NCBI GenBank assembly: GCA_019119305.1
Contig: DWXH01000040.1
Coordinates: forward strand, 1 to 64,000
Origin: Candidatus Alistipes merdigallinarum
GTDB taxonomy: Bacteria; Bacteroidota; Bacteroidia; Bacteroidales; Rikenellaceae
DNA: 64,000 bases
Reading direction: 5' to 3'
Numbering within the stretch: the stretch's first letter is position 1; each line of letters opens with the position of its first letter. The position numbers and the translations under genes are program-made. The notes beneath the pieces are model-generated. The model did no database searches, was not told the DNA's origin, and worked only from the letters and a program-made list of their open reading frames with translations. Positions 10,301-18,520 of the stretch are shown piece by piece.

Positions 10301-11909
10301 CCAACTCCTCACGGATCGGGTCGATCGGCGGGTTGGTCACCTGTGCGAACTGTTGGCGGAAATAGTTGAACAGCCGCTGAGGCTTCGTAGAGAGGACAGC
10401 CAACGGAGTGTCGTTTCCCATAGAGCCGAGCGGTTCAGCTCCGTTCTCGCCCATCGGCTTGATGATTTTCTCGATGTCCTCTTTATTGTAACCGAATGCA
10501 CGGAGCATCCTGTCGTACTCGCCGACCGAATGTTTCACGTGACGTCCGGAGGTAATCTGATTCAGAATCACCCGATTCTTGCTCAACCACTCTTTATAGG
10601 GATGCTCCGTGGCCAAACGCTCCTTGATCTCCGGGTCGTACTCGATCTCCCCCTTTTCGGTATCGATCATCAAAATCTTTCCTGGACGCAACCGACCCTT
10701 TTCGCGGATTTCAGAAGATTCGACGGCAAGCGTCCCCGTCTCGGAGGCCACAACCATCGTGTCGTCGGTCGTAATGAAGTAACGGGCCGGACGCAGACCG
10801 TTCCGGTCGAGCATACCGCCCGCATAACGTCCGTCTGAAAAGAGCAACGTCGCAGGGCCGTCCCAAGGCTCCATAAAGATACTGTGGTACTCATAAAATG
10901 CCTTCAACTCCGAAGAGATCGGGTTCTTGTCGTTGTAGCTCTCCGGCACCAACATGGCCAAAGCATGCGGCAGACTCATCCCGCTGCGTACGAAAAACTC
11001 GAGTACATTGTCGAGCGAAGCGCTGTCGCTCATTCCCGGCTGCACGATCGGTTGCAGCTCTTCGATCGGGCCCAACTCGTCGGGATGGAGCACGCTTTCG
11101 CGGCTCTCCATCCAGCTCCGGTTGCCCCGTATCGTATTGATCTCGCCGTTGTGTCCCAACATCCGGAAGGGTTGTGCCAGGCTCCACGTCGGAAAGGTAT
11201 TGGTCGAGAAACGAGAGTGTACCAACGCCAGTCCGCTCGTAAAATAGGGGTTGATCAGGTCAGGGAAATAGTACCTCAGCTGTACGGAAGAGAGCATGCC
11301 CTTGTAGACCAGCGTACGGCAAGAGAGACTGACCACATAGAACGAATCCTTATCGGCCATATCGCTCTGTGCAGCCTCTTTTTCAATCTTTTTCCGTATG
11401 ACATAGAGTTTCTGCTCCAAACTCATCTTACCCGGGTCTCCGGTTACGAAAATCTGTTTGATCACAGGCTCCGTATTGCGGGCTGCCTCACCGATCACCT
11501 CGTTGTTGACCGGTACGTCACGGACATACATCAGGTTCAATCCGGCCGTCTGCACATTCCGTTTGATGATTCCCAATGCGGTTGTCTGATCGGCCGGATC
11601 CCGGGGCAAAAAGACGAGCCCCGTACCATAATGGCCCTTTTCGGGCACCGGAATACCCTGCAAAAGGATAAACTCATGCGGGATCTGTACCATGATACCG
11701 GCTCCGTCTCCCGTCTTGTTATCGGCGCCTTCAGCACCCCGATGCATCATGTGCTCGAGCACTTGCAGCCCATCCTCCACAATGTCGTGGCTCTTTTTCC
11801 CCTTGATGTTTACCACCAAACCGACACCGCAAGCATCGTGTTCATTGCTCGGATCGTAAAGACCCTGCGGCCGGTGTAAACCCAATCCTTTATTATTGCT
11901 CTTTTTCAT
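7380..11909 (-). CDS. gltB: glutamate synthase large subunit
   Basis: GltB (1509 residues, the usual length) is the catalytic subunit of NADPH-GOGAT. An N-terminal class II amidotransferase domain splits glutamine, ammonia tunnels to the FMN site, and 2-oxoglutarate becomes glutamate. The start at 11909 ([10 protein letters not shown]) puts the catalytic Cys27 (EHDACGVG) after a 26-residue propeptide that must be cut off. Next come the central and FMN-binding barrel domains, with a [3Fe-4S] motif [15 protein letters not shown], and a C-terminal right-handed beta-helix (GXXG repeats around [24 protein letters not shown]). AAGG lies a few bases before the ATG. The frame is open 31 codons further up, but those codons read as non-coding arginine-rich sequence. 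Confidence 0.97.
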   Translation of the reverse strand: [1509 protein letters not shown]

Positions 11910-12007
11910 TGCCTTTTTCTTATTTTTTGCAGATGCGGTGCGGCGAATCGGTCTCCCCCGTCGTCGCACACGCATGTACCAACCTAAACTTAATGTCAAC
12001 ACTATCG

Positions 12008-14197
12008 CTACCGGATGAACAACAACTCACGGTATTTCGGCAGAGGCCACATCTCATTGTCAACCACTTCTTCCAATTTATCGATGTGGTAACGAATTTC
12101 ATCGAATGTTGCAGCTACAGTATTATGATATGCAATAGCCTTTTCCCGTTCGTTCTCGATCTTATTGGCCACTTTACGTGCATCTATCATCTTTTCTGTC
12201 AGCGTCTGAATCTTAGCCATGTGTCCCGAAATCTTCTCGATCAAAACCAGATCCTGTGCGGCAATTGTCTCGTATTTTGCACCGAACAGCTCTTTCATCT
12301 TGTACACCTTATCGAGCAACATACTCTGGTAACGCGACGCTACGGGCAAGATGTGGTTGATCGCCAGATCGCCCAATACACGGGCCTCGATCTGAATTTT
12401 CTTGGTATAGGTCTCCCATTTCACCTCGGCACGTGCTTGCAGTTCAGTCGACGAGAGTACACCGGTACGCGTAAACATACCCATCGTCGTCGGAGATACG
12501 AACTGATTGAAGATCAACGGCACGGATGTTTCGCAATCCAATCCCCGTTTGGCCGCTTCCGCCTTCCACTCGTCCGAATAGCCGTTGCCGTCGAAATGGA
12601 TAACCGCACACTCCCTGATATACTCTTTCAACACGGCAAAAATAGCCGTCTCCTTCGTTTCACCCCGCGCCATGCGGTCATCGACCTGTGCCTTAAACTC
12701 GATCAGCTGATCAGCGACCGAAGTGTTCAGTACGGTCATTGTACCCCCGCAGTTGTCGGACGACCCGACAGCACGGAATTCGAAACGGTTTCCGGTAAAG
12801 GCAAATGGTGAAGTCCGGTTGCGGTCCGTATTGTCGATCAACAGTTCGGGAATATGGGCAATCCCATACATTTTGAAACCTGTTTTCTCGTCGAATTCGA
12901 TCGCATCGTCACTCGTACTGGAGATCATTTTGTCCAACACGGCGGATATCTGACGCCCCAGGAAGATCGAAATAATGGCAGGCGGTGCCTCATTGGCCCC
13001 CAAACGGTGTGCATTGGTTGCACTGGCAATACTCGCTTTCAACAGGCCGTTATGCTTATACACGGCCATCATGATATTGATCAAAAAGGTCATGAACTGC
13101 AGATTGGCCTGAGGTGTCTTGCCCGGAGAGAGCAGGTTGACTCCCGTATCAGTCCCGAGCGACCAGTTGTTGTGTTTACCCGAACCGTTGATCCCTTTGA
13201 ACGGTTTCTCATGCAACAGCACGCGGAACGAGTGGCGCCGCGCCACCTTTTTCATGATCGACATCAACAACAGGTTGTGGTCGTTGGCCAAATTCGTCTC
13301 CTCGAAGATCGGAGCCAACTCGAATTGATTGGGGGCCACTTCGTTATGGCGCGTCTTCACCGGAATACCGAGTTTCCAACACTCAAGTTCAAGGTCTTTC
13401 ATAAACGACATCACCCGCGTCGGGATCGCTCCGAAATAGTGGTCCTCAAGCTGCTGGTTTTTGGCGCTTTCATGGCCCATCAACGTACGTCCTGTCAAGA
13501 CCATATCGGGACGTGCGGCATACAGACCCTCGTCAACCAGGAAATACTCCTGTTCCCATCCCAGATAGGAGAACACTTTGGTAACCTCCGGATCGAAATA
13601 GTGGCACACATCCGTCGCAGCGCGATCCACTGCCTGCAACGAACGCAGCAAAGGCACCTTGTAGTCGAGCGCCTCGCCCGTGTAAGCGATGAAGATCGTC
13701 GGAATACAAAGGGTCGTATCGACGATAAATGCCGGAGAGGTAGCGTCCCATGCCGAATATCCGCGGGCCTCGAAGGTGTTCCGGATACCGCCGCTCGGAA
13801 AACTCGACGCATCGGGCTCCTGCTGAATCAATAATTTACCCGAGAACTCTTCGATCATACCGCCTTTGCCGTCGTGTTCGACAAAAGCGTCGTGTTTTTC
13901 GGCCGTACCTCCCGTAAGCGGCTGGAACCAGTGCGTGTAGTGGGTAGCTCCCATATCCATTGCCCACTGTTTCATTCCGGAAGCAACGCTGTCGGCAATT
14001 TCACGACTCAAAGCCTTACCGTGTTTCATTGTCTCCATCAAAGACTCATAAGTCTTTTTGGGCAAATACTTACGCATCTTCTCTTCATCGAAAACATTCT
14101 TGCCGAACATCTCGGAAGGACGCTCTTCCGTTGCAGGCAGGCAGACGGCTTTCCGTCTGATCGCCTCTTCCACTACTTTAAATCTAAGTTCTGACAT
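12008..14197 (-). CDS. glnN: glutamine synthetase type III
   Basis: This 729-residue protein is a type III glutamine synthetase, the large form typical of Bacteroides and relatives. It makes glutamine from glutamate, ammonia and ATP. The family shows in the extended N-terminal region (MSELRFKVVEEAIRRKAVCLPA), the long beta-grasp and catalytic core with LGWEQEYFLVDE and NEVAPNQFELAPIFEE, the glycine-rich KGINGSGKHNNWS ATP-site segment, and the long C-terminal helical tail. It lies between asnA and gltB, so product and substrate of the GS-GOGAT cycle are encoded side by side. A possible internal -7 box (14220-14227) stands just upstream. Type III enzymes lack the adenylylation control of enterobacterial GlnA. 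Confidence 0.96.
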   Translation of the reverse strand: MSELRFKVVEEAIRRKAVCLPATEERPSEMFGKNVFDEEKMRKYLPKKTYESLMETMKHGKALSREIADSVASGMKQWAMDMGATHYTHWFQPLTGGTAEKHDAFVEHDGKGGMIEEFSGKLLIQQEPDASSFPSGGIRNTFEARGYSAWDATSPAFIVDTTLCIPTIFIAYTGEALDYKVPLLRSLQAVDRAATDVCHYFDPEVTKVFSYLGWEQEYFLVDEGLYAARPDMVLTGRTLMGHESAKNQQLEDHYFGAIPTRVMSFMKDLELECWKLGIPVKTRHNEVAPNQFELAPIFEETNLANDHNLLLMSIMKKVARRHSFRVLLHEKPFKGINGSGKHNNWSLGTDTGVNLLSPGKTPQANLQFMTFLINIMMAVYKHNGLLKASIASATNAHRLGANEAPPAIISIFLGRQISAVLDKMISSTSDDAIEFDEKTGFKMYGIAHIPELLIDNTDRNRTSPFAFTGNRFEFRAVGSSDNCGGTMTVLNTSVADQLIEFKAQVDDRMARGETKETAIFAVLKEYIRECAVIHFDGNGYSDEWKAEAAKRGLDCETSVPLIFNQFVSPTTMGMFTRTGVLSSTELQARAEVKWETYTKKIQIEARVLGDLAINHILPVASRYQSMLLDKVYKMKELFGAKYETIAAQDLVLIEKISGHMAKIQTLTEKMIDARKVANKIENEREKAIAYHNTVAATFDEIRYHIDKLEEVVDNEMWPLPKYRELLFIR

Positions 14198-14219
14198 GGT
14201 ATAAAAAATTAAAGATTTA

Positions 14220-14227
14220 CAAATTTA
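14220..14227 (-). promoter_or_regulatory. possible internal promoter of glnN-gltBD
   Basis: On the minus strand TAAATTTG is a perfect TAnnTTTG -7 box in the 50-base asnA-glnN gap. The nearest TTTG upstream is 26 bases away, longer than the usual 17-23, so the call is tentative. Confidence 0.35.
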
Positions 14228-14247
14228 TATGTCGTTCATCTAAAGGG

Positions 14248-15282
14248 TTACTTCAAATAGATATTGTGTTTCTCGCACTCAGCAATCTGCGACTCAGGCC
14301 AGATACTCGACTGCACTTCGCCGATGTGTGCACATCGCAACAGGAACATGCAGGCACGCGACTGTCCGATTCCACCCCCGATCGACAACGGAATGCGGTC
14401 TTCGAGCAACGCTTTGTGGAACGCGAGTTCCTTGCGTTCCGGACAACCTTCCAGTTCGAGCTGCCGCAGCAGGGCCGTCTTATCAACCCGGATCCCCATA
14501 CTCGACACCTCGAAAGCCGACTCCAACACAGGGTTCCAGAAAATAATATCGCCGTTCAAGCCTTCATATCCACCCGGAGTAGGAGTAGTCCAGTCGTCGT
14601 AATCGGGAGCCCGTCCATCGTGTTTTTTCCCGTCAGAGAGGGCCCCTCCGATACCGATCACAAAAATCGCCCCATATTTCTTTGCCGCTTCGTTTTCCCG
14701 TTCACGCGGCGAAAGCGTCGGATACTGCTCCAGAAGGTCCTCACTCTGGATAAACCGAATCGTCTCGGGCAACACCGGAGTAATGTGCGGATAGATACGA
14801 TAGATCTCACGCTCCATTTTCTGATATACCCCGTAAATTTTCGTTACGATCATTTTCAAAAACTCCAGGTTGCGATCTTCCGCCGTAATCGTACGCTCCC
14901 AATCCCACTGATCGACATACAACGAATGCAGGTTATCCAACTCCTCATCTGCCCGAATGGCATTCATGTCGGTATACAAACCGTACCCGGGGGCAATCCC
15001 GTAGGCTCCGAGTTTCATCCGTTTCCATTTCGCCAGCGAATGCACCACTTCGGCTTTCCGTCCCTCCATATCTTTGATCGGAAACGAAACGGCACGTTCC
15101 ACACCATTCAAATCGTCGTTGATTCCCGTTCCGGAGAGCACGAACAACGGTGCGGTAACCCGGCGTAAATCCAACGCTGCAGCCAATTCGAGCTGAAAAC
15201 GATCCTTAATCATTTTGATGGCCTGTTCCATAACCTCTGGAACGAGTTTGGCCCTATACTGTTTTGGAATGTAAAGTGACAT
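14248..15282 (-). CDS. asnA: aspartate-ammonia ligase
   Basis: AsnA makes asparagine from aspartate, ammonia and ATP, using free ammonium rather than glutamine. The 344-residue length is normal for this class II tRNA-synthetase-like enzyme. Recognisable family segments are RVTAPLFVLSGTGINDDLN near the N-terminus, FPIKDMEGRKAEVVHSLAKW, the central YVDQWDWE, and the C-terminal LSIGGGIGQSRACMFLL. Placement between amtB and glnN makes it part of the ammonium-capture cluster. A hairpin with a short U-run (15346-15387) lies between amtB and asnA and could separate or attenuate the two halves. Confidence 0.97.
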   Translation of the reverse strand: MSLYIPKQYRAKLVPEVMEQAIKMIKDRFQLELAAALDLRRVTAPLFVLSGTGINDDLNGVERAVSFPIKDMEGRKAEVVHSLAKWKRMKLGAYGIAPGYGLYTDMNAIRADEELDNLHSLYVDQWDWERTITAEDRNLEFLKMIVTKIYGVYQKMEREIYRIYPHITPVLPETIRFIQSEDLLEQYPTLSPRERENEAAKKYGAIFVIGIGGALSDGKKHDGRAPDYDDWTTPTPGGYEGLNGDIIFWNPVLESAFEVSSMGIRVDKTALLRQLELEGCPERKELAFHKALLEDRIPLSIGGGIGQSRACMFLLRCAHIGEVQSSIWPESQIAECEKHNIYLK

Positions 15283-15345
15283 GATCCAACAAATTAACGG
15301 TTATTTTTTCTGTTATCTAAATTTATTCTGACTTTTTTGAGGGAA

Positions 15346-15387
15346 AAAGAGAGGTCCGATCCGGACAGTGATCCTCATCGGGACCTC
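15346..15387 (-). terminator. hairpin with U-run between amtB and asnA
   Basis: Read on the minus strand, GAGGTCC-CGAT (15387-15377) pairs with ATCGGACCTC (15360-15351), with one bulged base and a 16-base loop, then TCTTTTTCCC. It resembles an intrinsic terminator inside a same-strand gene series, so it may be a partial terminator that lowers expression of asnA and later genes. Confidence 0.6.
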
Positions 15388-15400
15388 CCTCACACTTAAA

Positions 15401-16807
15401 CTAATTGTTATAGGCCGTTTCGCCGTGTTCGTACACATCGAGCCCCTCCTCTTCGACCCGTTTGTCAACACGGATTCCGATCCATTTATCCACGATTTTG
15501 TAAAGAACGTAGGTGATCACTGCACTGAAGACGATTGCGACGAGCGTCGTAAAGACCTGTATCCACAACTGGTGCCAATCCCCGTAAAGTGCTCCTTGAA
15601 CACCTCCTTCACCCGTAATGTATTGCGTTGCAAAGACTCCTGTCAGGATAGAACCGACAATCCCGCCGACTCCATGCACCCCGAACGCATCCAAAGCATC
15701 GTCGTACTTGAATTTGGGTTTAACGACAGCTACCATGATGAAGCAGATAACCGGAGTAATCAATCCGATACAGAAAGCCCCGAGCAGATCGACCGTTCCT
15801 GCAGCCGGAGTAATGGCCACCAATCCGGCAACCGCCCCCGTACAAGCCCCGACGGTAGTCGGCTTTTTGTTGCACATCCAGTCGATAACCATCCACGTAA
15901 TAGCGGCTACGGCCGTGGCAACATGTGTTACAAGGAAGGCGTTTGCGGCCAAACCATCGGCTGCCAGACCGCTACCGGCGTTGAAACCGAACCAACCCAA
16001 CCACAGGAAGCTCGTTCCGAGGAATACGAAGGTGATGTTATGGGGGGTTATCGGGTGGCCGATCCGGTAGTCTTCCCGTTTACCCAGCAGCAGAGCCATA
16101 ACCAATGCGGAGATACCGGCATTGACATGTACCACGGTTCCGCCGGCGAAGTCGATCGCCCCCATCTGTTGCAGGAAGCCGCCGCCCCATACCCAATGGG
16201 CCATCGGGAAGTATGCCAATACGACCCACAGCAGAATGAACACAACGAAACCAAGGAACTTGATCCGCTCGGCAAACGCCCCCAGGATCAGCGCCGGAGT
16301 AATCAGGGCGAACATACATTGAAACATGACAAAGACCAGTTCCGGGATGTTTCCGGCTGAGAGCGTATCGAGTGTAATGCCACGCAGGAAAGCCTTGTCG
16401 AAACCTCCGATTACCGCACCCAACGGATTCCCCGATTCAGTGAAACCGGTTCCGAACGCCCAGCTGTAACCAAACGCCACCCAGAGAATACTGACCGCAC
16501 CGACGATAAACAGGGTCTGCATGATCAGACTCAAGACGTTCTTCTGACGGACCAGACCACCATAGAATAGTGCAATCCCGGGAATACTCATAAAAAGGAC
16601 CAAGATGGTTGCGGCCATCATCCATGCCGTGTTGCCACTATCCAATACGGGAGTTTCTGCCGCCGTTTCCGCAACAGTCGACATCTCCGCTGTCGGAGTT
16701 TCTGCCGCCGCATGTGCCATCAATCCTGCTGGAAGGAGCATGGCCATCGCCAACACGGCAACCAACACACCCAACTTGCCCCATCCATATCCAATATATT
16801 TTTTCAT
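15401..16807 (-). CDS. amtB: ammonium transporter
   Basis: This 468-residue Amt/Mep/Rh channel moves ammonium across the inner membrane. It begins with a cleavable signal-like segment (residues 10-35) and an alanine/threonine-rich linker, then eleven membrane segments from about residue 60. The channel histidines appear in GGTVVHVNAGIS (His227) and GVHGVGGIVGS, and the substrate-recruiting region carries FYGGLVRQKN and MFQCMFALITPALILGAFAER. Directly upstream on the same strand is a PII gene, the standard genetic partner whose product plugs Amt channels when nitrogen is plentiful. Confidence 0.97.
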   Translation of the reverse strand: MKKYIGYGWGKLGVLVAVLAMAMLLPAGLMAHAAAETPTAEMSTVAETAAETPVLDSGNTAWMMAATILVLFMSIPGIALFYGGLVRQKNVLSLIMQTLFIVGAVSILWVAFGYSWAFGTGFTESGNPLGAVIGGFDKAFLRGITLDTLSAGNIPELVFVMFQCMFALITPALILGAFAERIKFLGFVVFILLWVVLAYFPMAHWVWGGGFLQQMGAIDFAGGTVVHVNAGISALVMALLLGKREDYRIGHPITPHNITFVFLGTSFLWLGWFGFNAGSGLAADGLAANAFLVTHVATAVAAITWMVIDWMCNKKPTTVGACTGAVAGLVAITPAAGTVDLLGAFCIGLITPVICFIMVAVVKPKFKYDDALDAFGVHGVGGIVGSILTGVFATQYITGEGGVQGALYGDWHQLWIQVFTTLVAIVFSAVITYVLYKIVDKWIGIRVDKRVEEEGLDVYEHGETAYNN

Positions 16808-16873
16808 GATATTTTTCGTTTTAAGTGATGATTAAAAAGCTCCATGTTTTCCCTTCAAAATAGCAATACACGG

Positions 16874-17239
16874 CTATTTCTCCTGTTCGGCATTATACAG
16901 TGCAATGTCACCGCGCTCTCCGGTACGGATCCGCACCGCATCCTCGATCGGAATCACGAAGATGCGTCCGTCTCCGATCTCTCCGGTATGTGCCGCCTTC
17001 AATATGGCCTGGACCGTCTTCTCGGCATTCTTATCACGAACCACGATGGAGACCATGATCCGCTCGATCGAACTGGTATCGTACATCACCCCCCGATAGA
17101 TCCGGGCCTGACGAGACTTTCCGACACCCCTTGCATCGTAATACGAGAACCACTCGATGTCGGCTTCGAGAAGCGCCTCTTTCACCTCCTCGAACTTTGA
17201 CTTACGGATAATCGCTTCAATCTTTTTCATCTCATTCAT
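16874..17239 (-). CDS. glnK: PII nitrogen regulatory protein
   Basis: This 121-residue PII trimer protein senses ATP/ADP and 2-oxoglutarate and controls AmtB and possibly the enzymes encoded downstream. The N-terminal MKKIEAIIRKSKFEEV and the C-terminal GDGRIFVIPIEDAVRIRTGERG segments are classic. The T-loop reads YDARGVGKSRQARIYRGVMY. It is one residue shorter than the E. coli loop, but a tyrosine falls at the position of the uridylylated Tyr51. The start may be 17239 or 17230 (MKKIEAII). It lies 66 bases before amtB and 22 bases after the porin-like gene. Confidence 0.95.
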   Translation of the reverse strand: MNEMKKIEAIIRKSKFEEVKEALLEADIEWFSYYDARGVGKSRQARIYRGVMYDTSSIERIMVSIVVRDKNAEKTVQAILKAAHTGEIGDGRIFVIPIEDAVRIRTGERGDIALYNAEQEK

Positions 17240-17261
17240 GTTTTGATGTTAATACTTTTAT

Positions 17262-17990
17262 TTAAAAGGAGATCCCGAAGATCAGATAAGCATCGTCCAT
17301 TGCAGGAGAAGCTATGGCCTGCGCGAAGATCGGCAGCGAGTAGGAGCTTGTAATCCTTATCTCCTTCGATGCCTTCAGCGAGACACTGGAGACCTGAAAG
17401 CCCTTTCCGCCCCATCGGGGGGCCAACCATGCGGGAGCCTCCCACGGTGCTGCTCCGACAGCGAAGGTAAGATCGACCGACTTGACCGAGAAGTCATACC
17501 CGACCTCTACATAACTGGAATACTTGCGTTCTCCGTCCACTTTGTCGAGGTTGCCCGCGAACATCGTACTCCACGAAAGGAACAGCGGGAACTTCTCGCC
17601 GAAGTGGTATCCGACAGCAGCTTCGAACAGATGGGTGTTCATATAGTCCGAGTAAAAGGGAGCTCCTTGTCCGGCCCACCAATAATCGGTAATACCTACC
17701 GAAAAACCCTTTACGGAATAACCCAGCGAGAGGTCCAACTCTTTAAATCCTTCGGCCAGACTGGTCGAGCTCCATGCCTTCAACGACACTCCCCCGTAAG
17801 AAAGCCTAAGCGACGGTTGAACGCTCACGCCCGATCCGGCCTGATAAACACCCCGCCACACATAGCCGCTTACGAGGTCTGCGCCCAAGTCCACGTCGAA
17901 CGAGGACTGTGCCTTTACCGAAGTTCCCATCGCAATCAGTGCGACAACCATCATCCGCAACGTATATCTTTTTGAGAAAATCTTTTTCAT
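17262..17990 (-). CDS. TorF-like putative outer-membrane porin
   Basis: This 242-residue protein has a signal peptide (to about residue 28, ending VKAQ) and then alternating beta strands ending in a terminal phenylalanine, as in small outer-membrane barrels. The beginning of the mature chain, DLGADLVSGYVWRG, is typical of TorF-type putative porins and nucleoside-channel-like proteins. It is the first gene of the nitrogen cluster and lies 22 bases before the PII gene, which suggests it lets ammonium or small nitrogen compounds through the outer membrane. That role is inferred from position only. Confidence 0.75.
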   Translation of the reverse strand: MKKIFSKRYTLRMMVVALIAMGTSVKAQSSFDVDLGADLVSGYVWRGVYQAGSGVSVQPSLRLSYGGVSLKAWSSTSLAEGFKELDLSLGYSVKGFSVGITDYWWAGQGAPFYSDYMNTHLFEAAVGYHFGEKFPLFLSWSTMFAGNLDKVDGERKYSSYVEVGYDFSVKSVDLTFAVGAAPWEAPAWLAPRWGGKGFQVSSVSLKASKEIRITSSYSLPIFAQAIASPAMDDAYLIFGISF

Positions 17991-18082
17991 AGCTTTTTGT
18001 TTTTAACGGTTCACGATTTTTTCTTAACCTTATCCAATTCACACACTCTATCGCGTGCTCCTTTCGGAACATTCCGCCATCT

Positions 18083-18100
18083 ATCCCCGTCTCCGGGGAT
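18083..18100 (-). promoter_or_regulatory. GNRA-capped hairpin in leader of nitrogen operon
   Basis: In the minus-strand transcript ATCCCCG pairs with CGGGGAT around a GAGA tetraloop, a GNRA loop. It lies in the middle of a leader of about 175 bases between the promoter (18176-18208) and the first start codon at 17990. No known riboswitch was recognised. Confidence 0.55.
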
Positions 18101-18175
18101 TTCGATGTACCCTTATATCAAAAACTGTAAGCACGAATTCCATATCTCAACAAGCTTTACATCTCTTTCACATCG

Positions 18176-18208
18176 CAAATATATACTTTTTCAAAGTAAA
18201 CATCCAAA
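18176..18208 (-). promoter_or_regulatory. promoter of the nitrogen-assimilation operon
   Basis: On the minus strand TTTG (18208-18205), a 21-base spacer, then TATATTTG (18183-18176), a perfect -7 box. Transcription would start near 18170 and read porin, PII, amtB and onward. An inverted repeat (18212-18260) adjoins the -33 side. Confidence 0.7.
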
Positions 18209-18211
18209 TTT

Positions 18212-18260
18212 TTAGGGGTATTTTTAATAAAAATTACATTTTTTCAGAATGCACCCCTAA
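18212..18260. promoter_or_regulatory. inverted repeat TTAGGGGT/ACCCCTAA upstream of nitrogen promoter
   Basis: TTAGGGGT at 18212-18219 and its exact reverse complement ACCCCTAA at 18253-18260 stand 33 bases apart, with AT-rich sequence between. The proximal arm begins three bases upstream of the -33 box. This is a plausible paired operator for a nitrogen regulator. It is unlikely to be a terminator because no U-run follows. Confidence 0.45.
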
Positions 18261-18520
18261 TTTTTCAATGTATAACTATAAAATATTAAACTTTCGATTT
18301 AAAACACATTTTTACAGATTTCATCTTATTTCAAAACAAAAATCCTTATCAAAACGTAATTTCATACCGGAAACAGCTTTTTCAAATAAAAATCGTTACT
18401 TCGCTTTCACCCAACGATCAGACAAAGAAAAAAAAGCCGACCCCCTAAAAAAACAGACGCTGCAAAAGAAAAAAACAAAAAAATTCCCGCACCGCCTATT
18501 TTTTCAACCAAACAAAAAAA
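18261..18520. other. AT-rich intergenic stretch
   Basis: Nothing convincing is coded here. An open frame on the plus strand runs through it but is lysine/phenylalanine-rich low-complexity sequence that continues into a terminator hairpin. The stretch separates the clostripain-gene terminator from the nitrogen-operon control region. Confidence 0.5.

Noticed and set aside
18065-18076. CGGAACATTCCG palindrome in the nitrogen leader
   Set aside because: It is imperfect and short, lies downstream of the transcription start, and is of a length expected by chance.
18001-18182. Leader of the nitrogen operon as a known riboswitch
   Set aside because: Apart from one GNRA-capped stem I could not match it to any known riboswitch or to the cyanobacterial glnA RNA.
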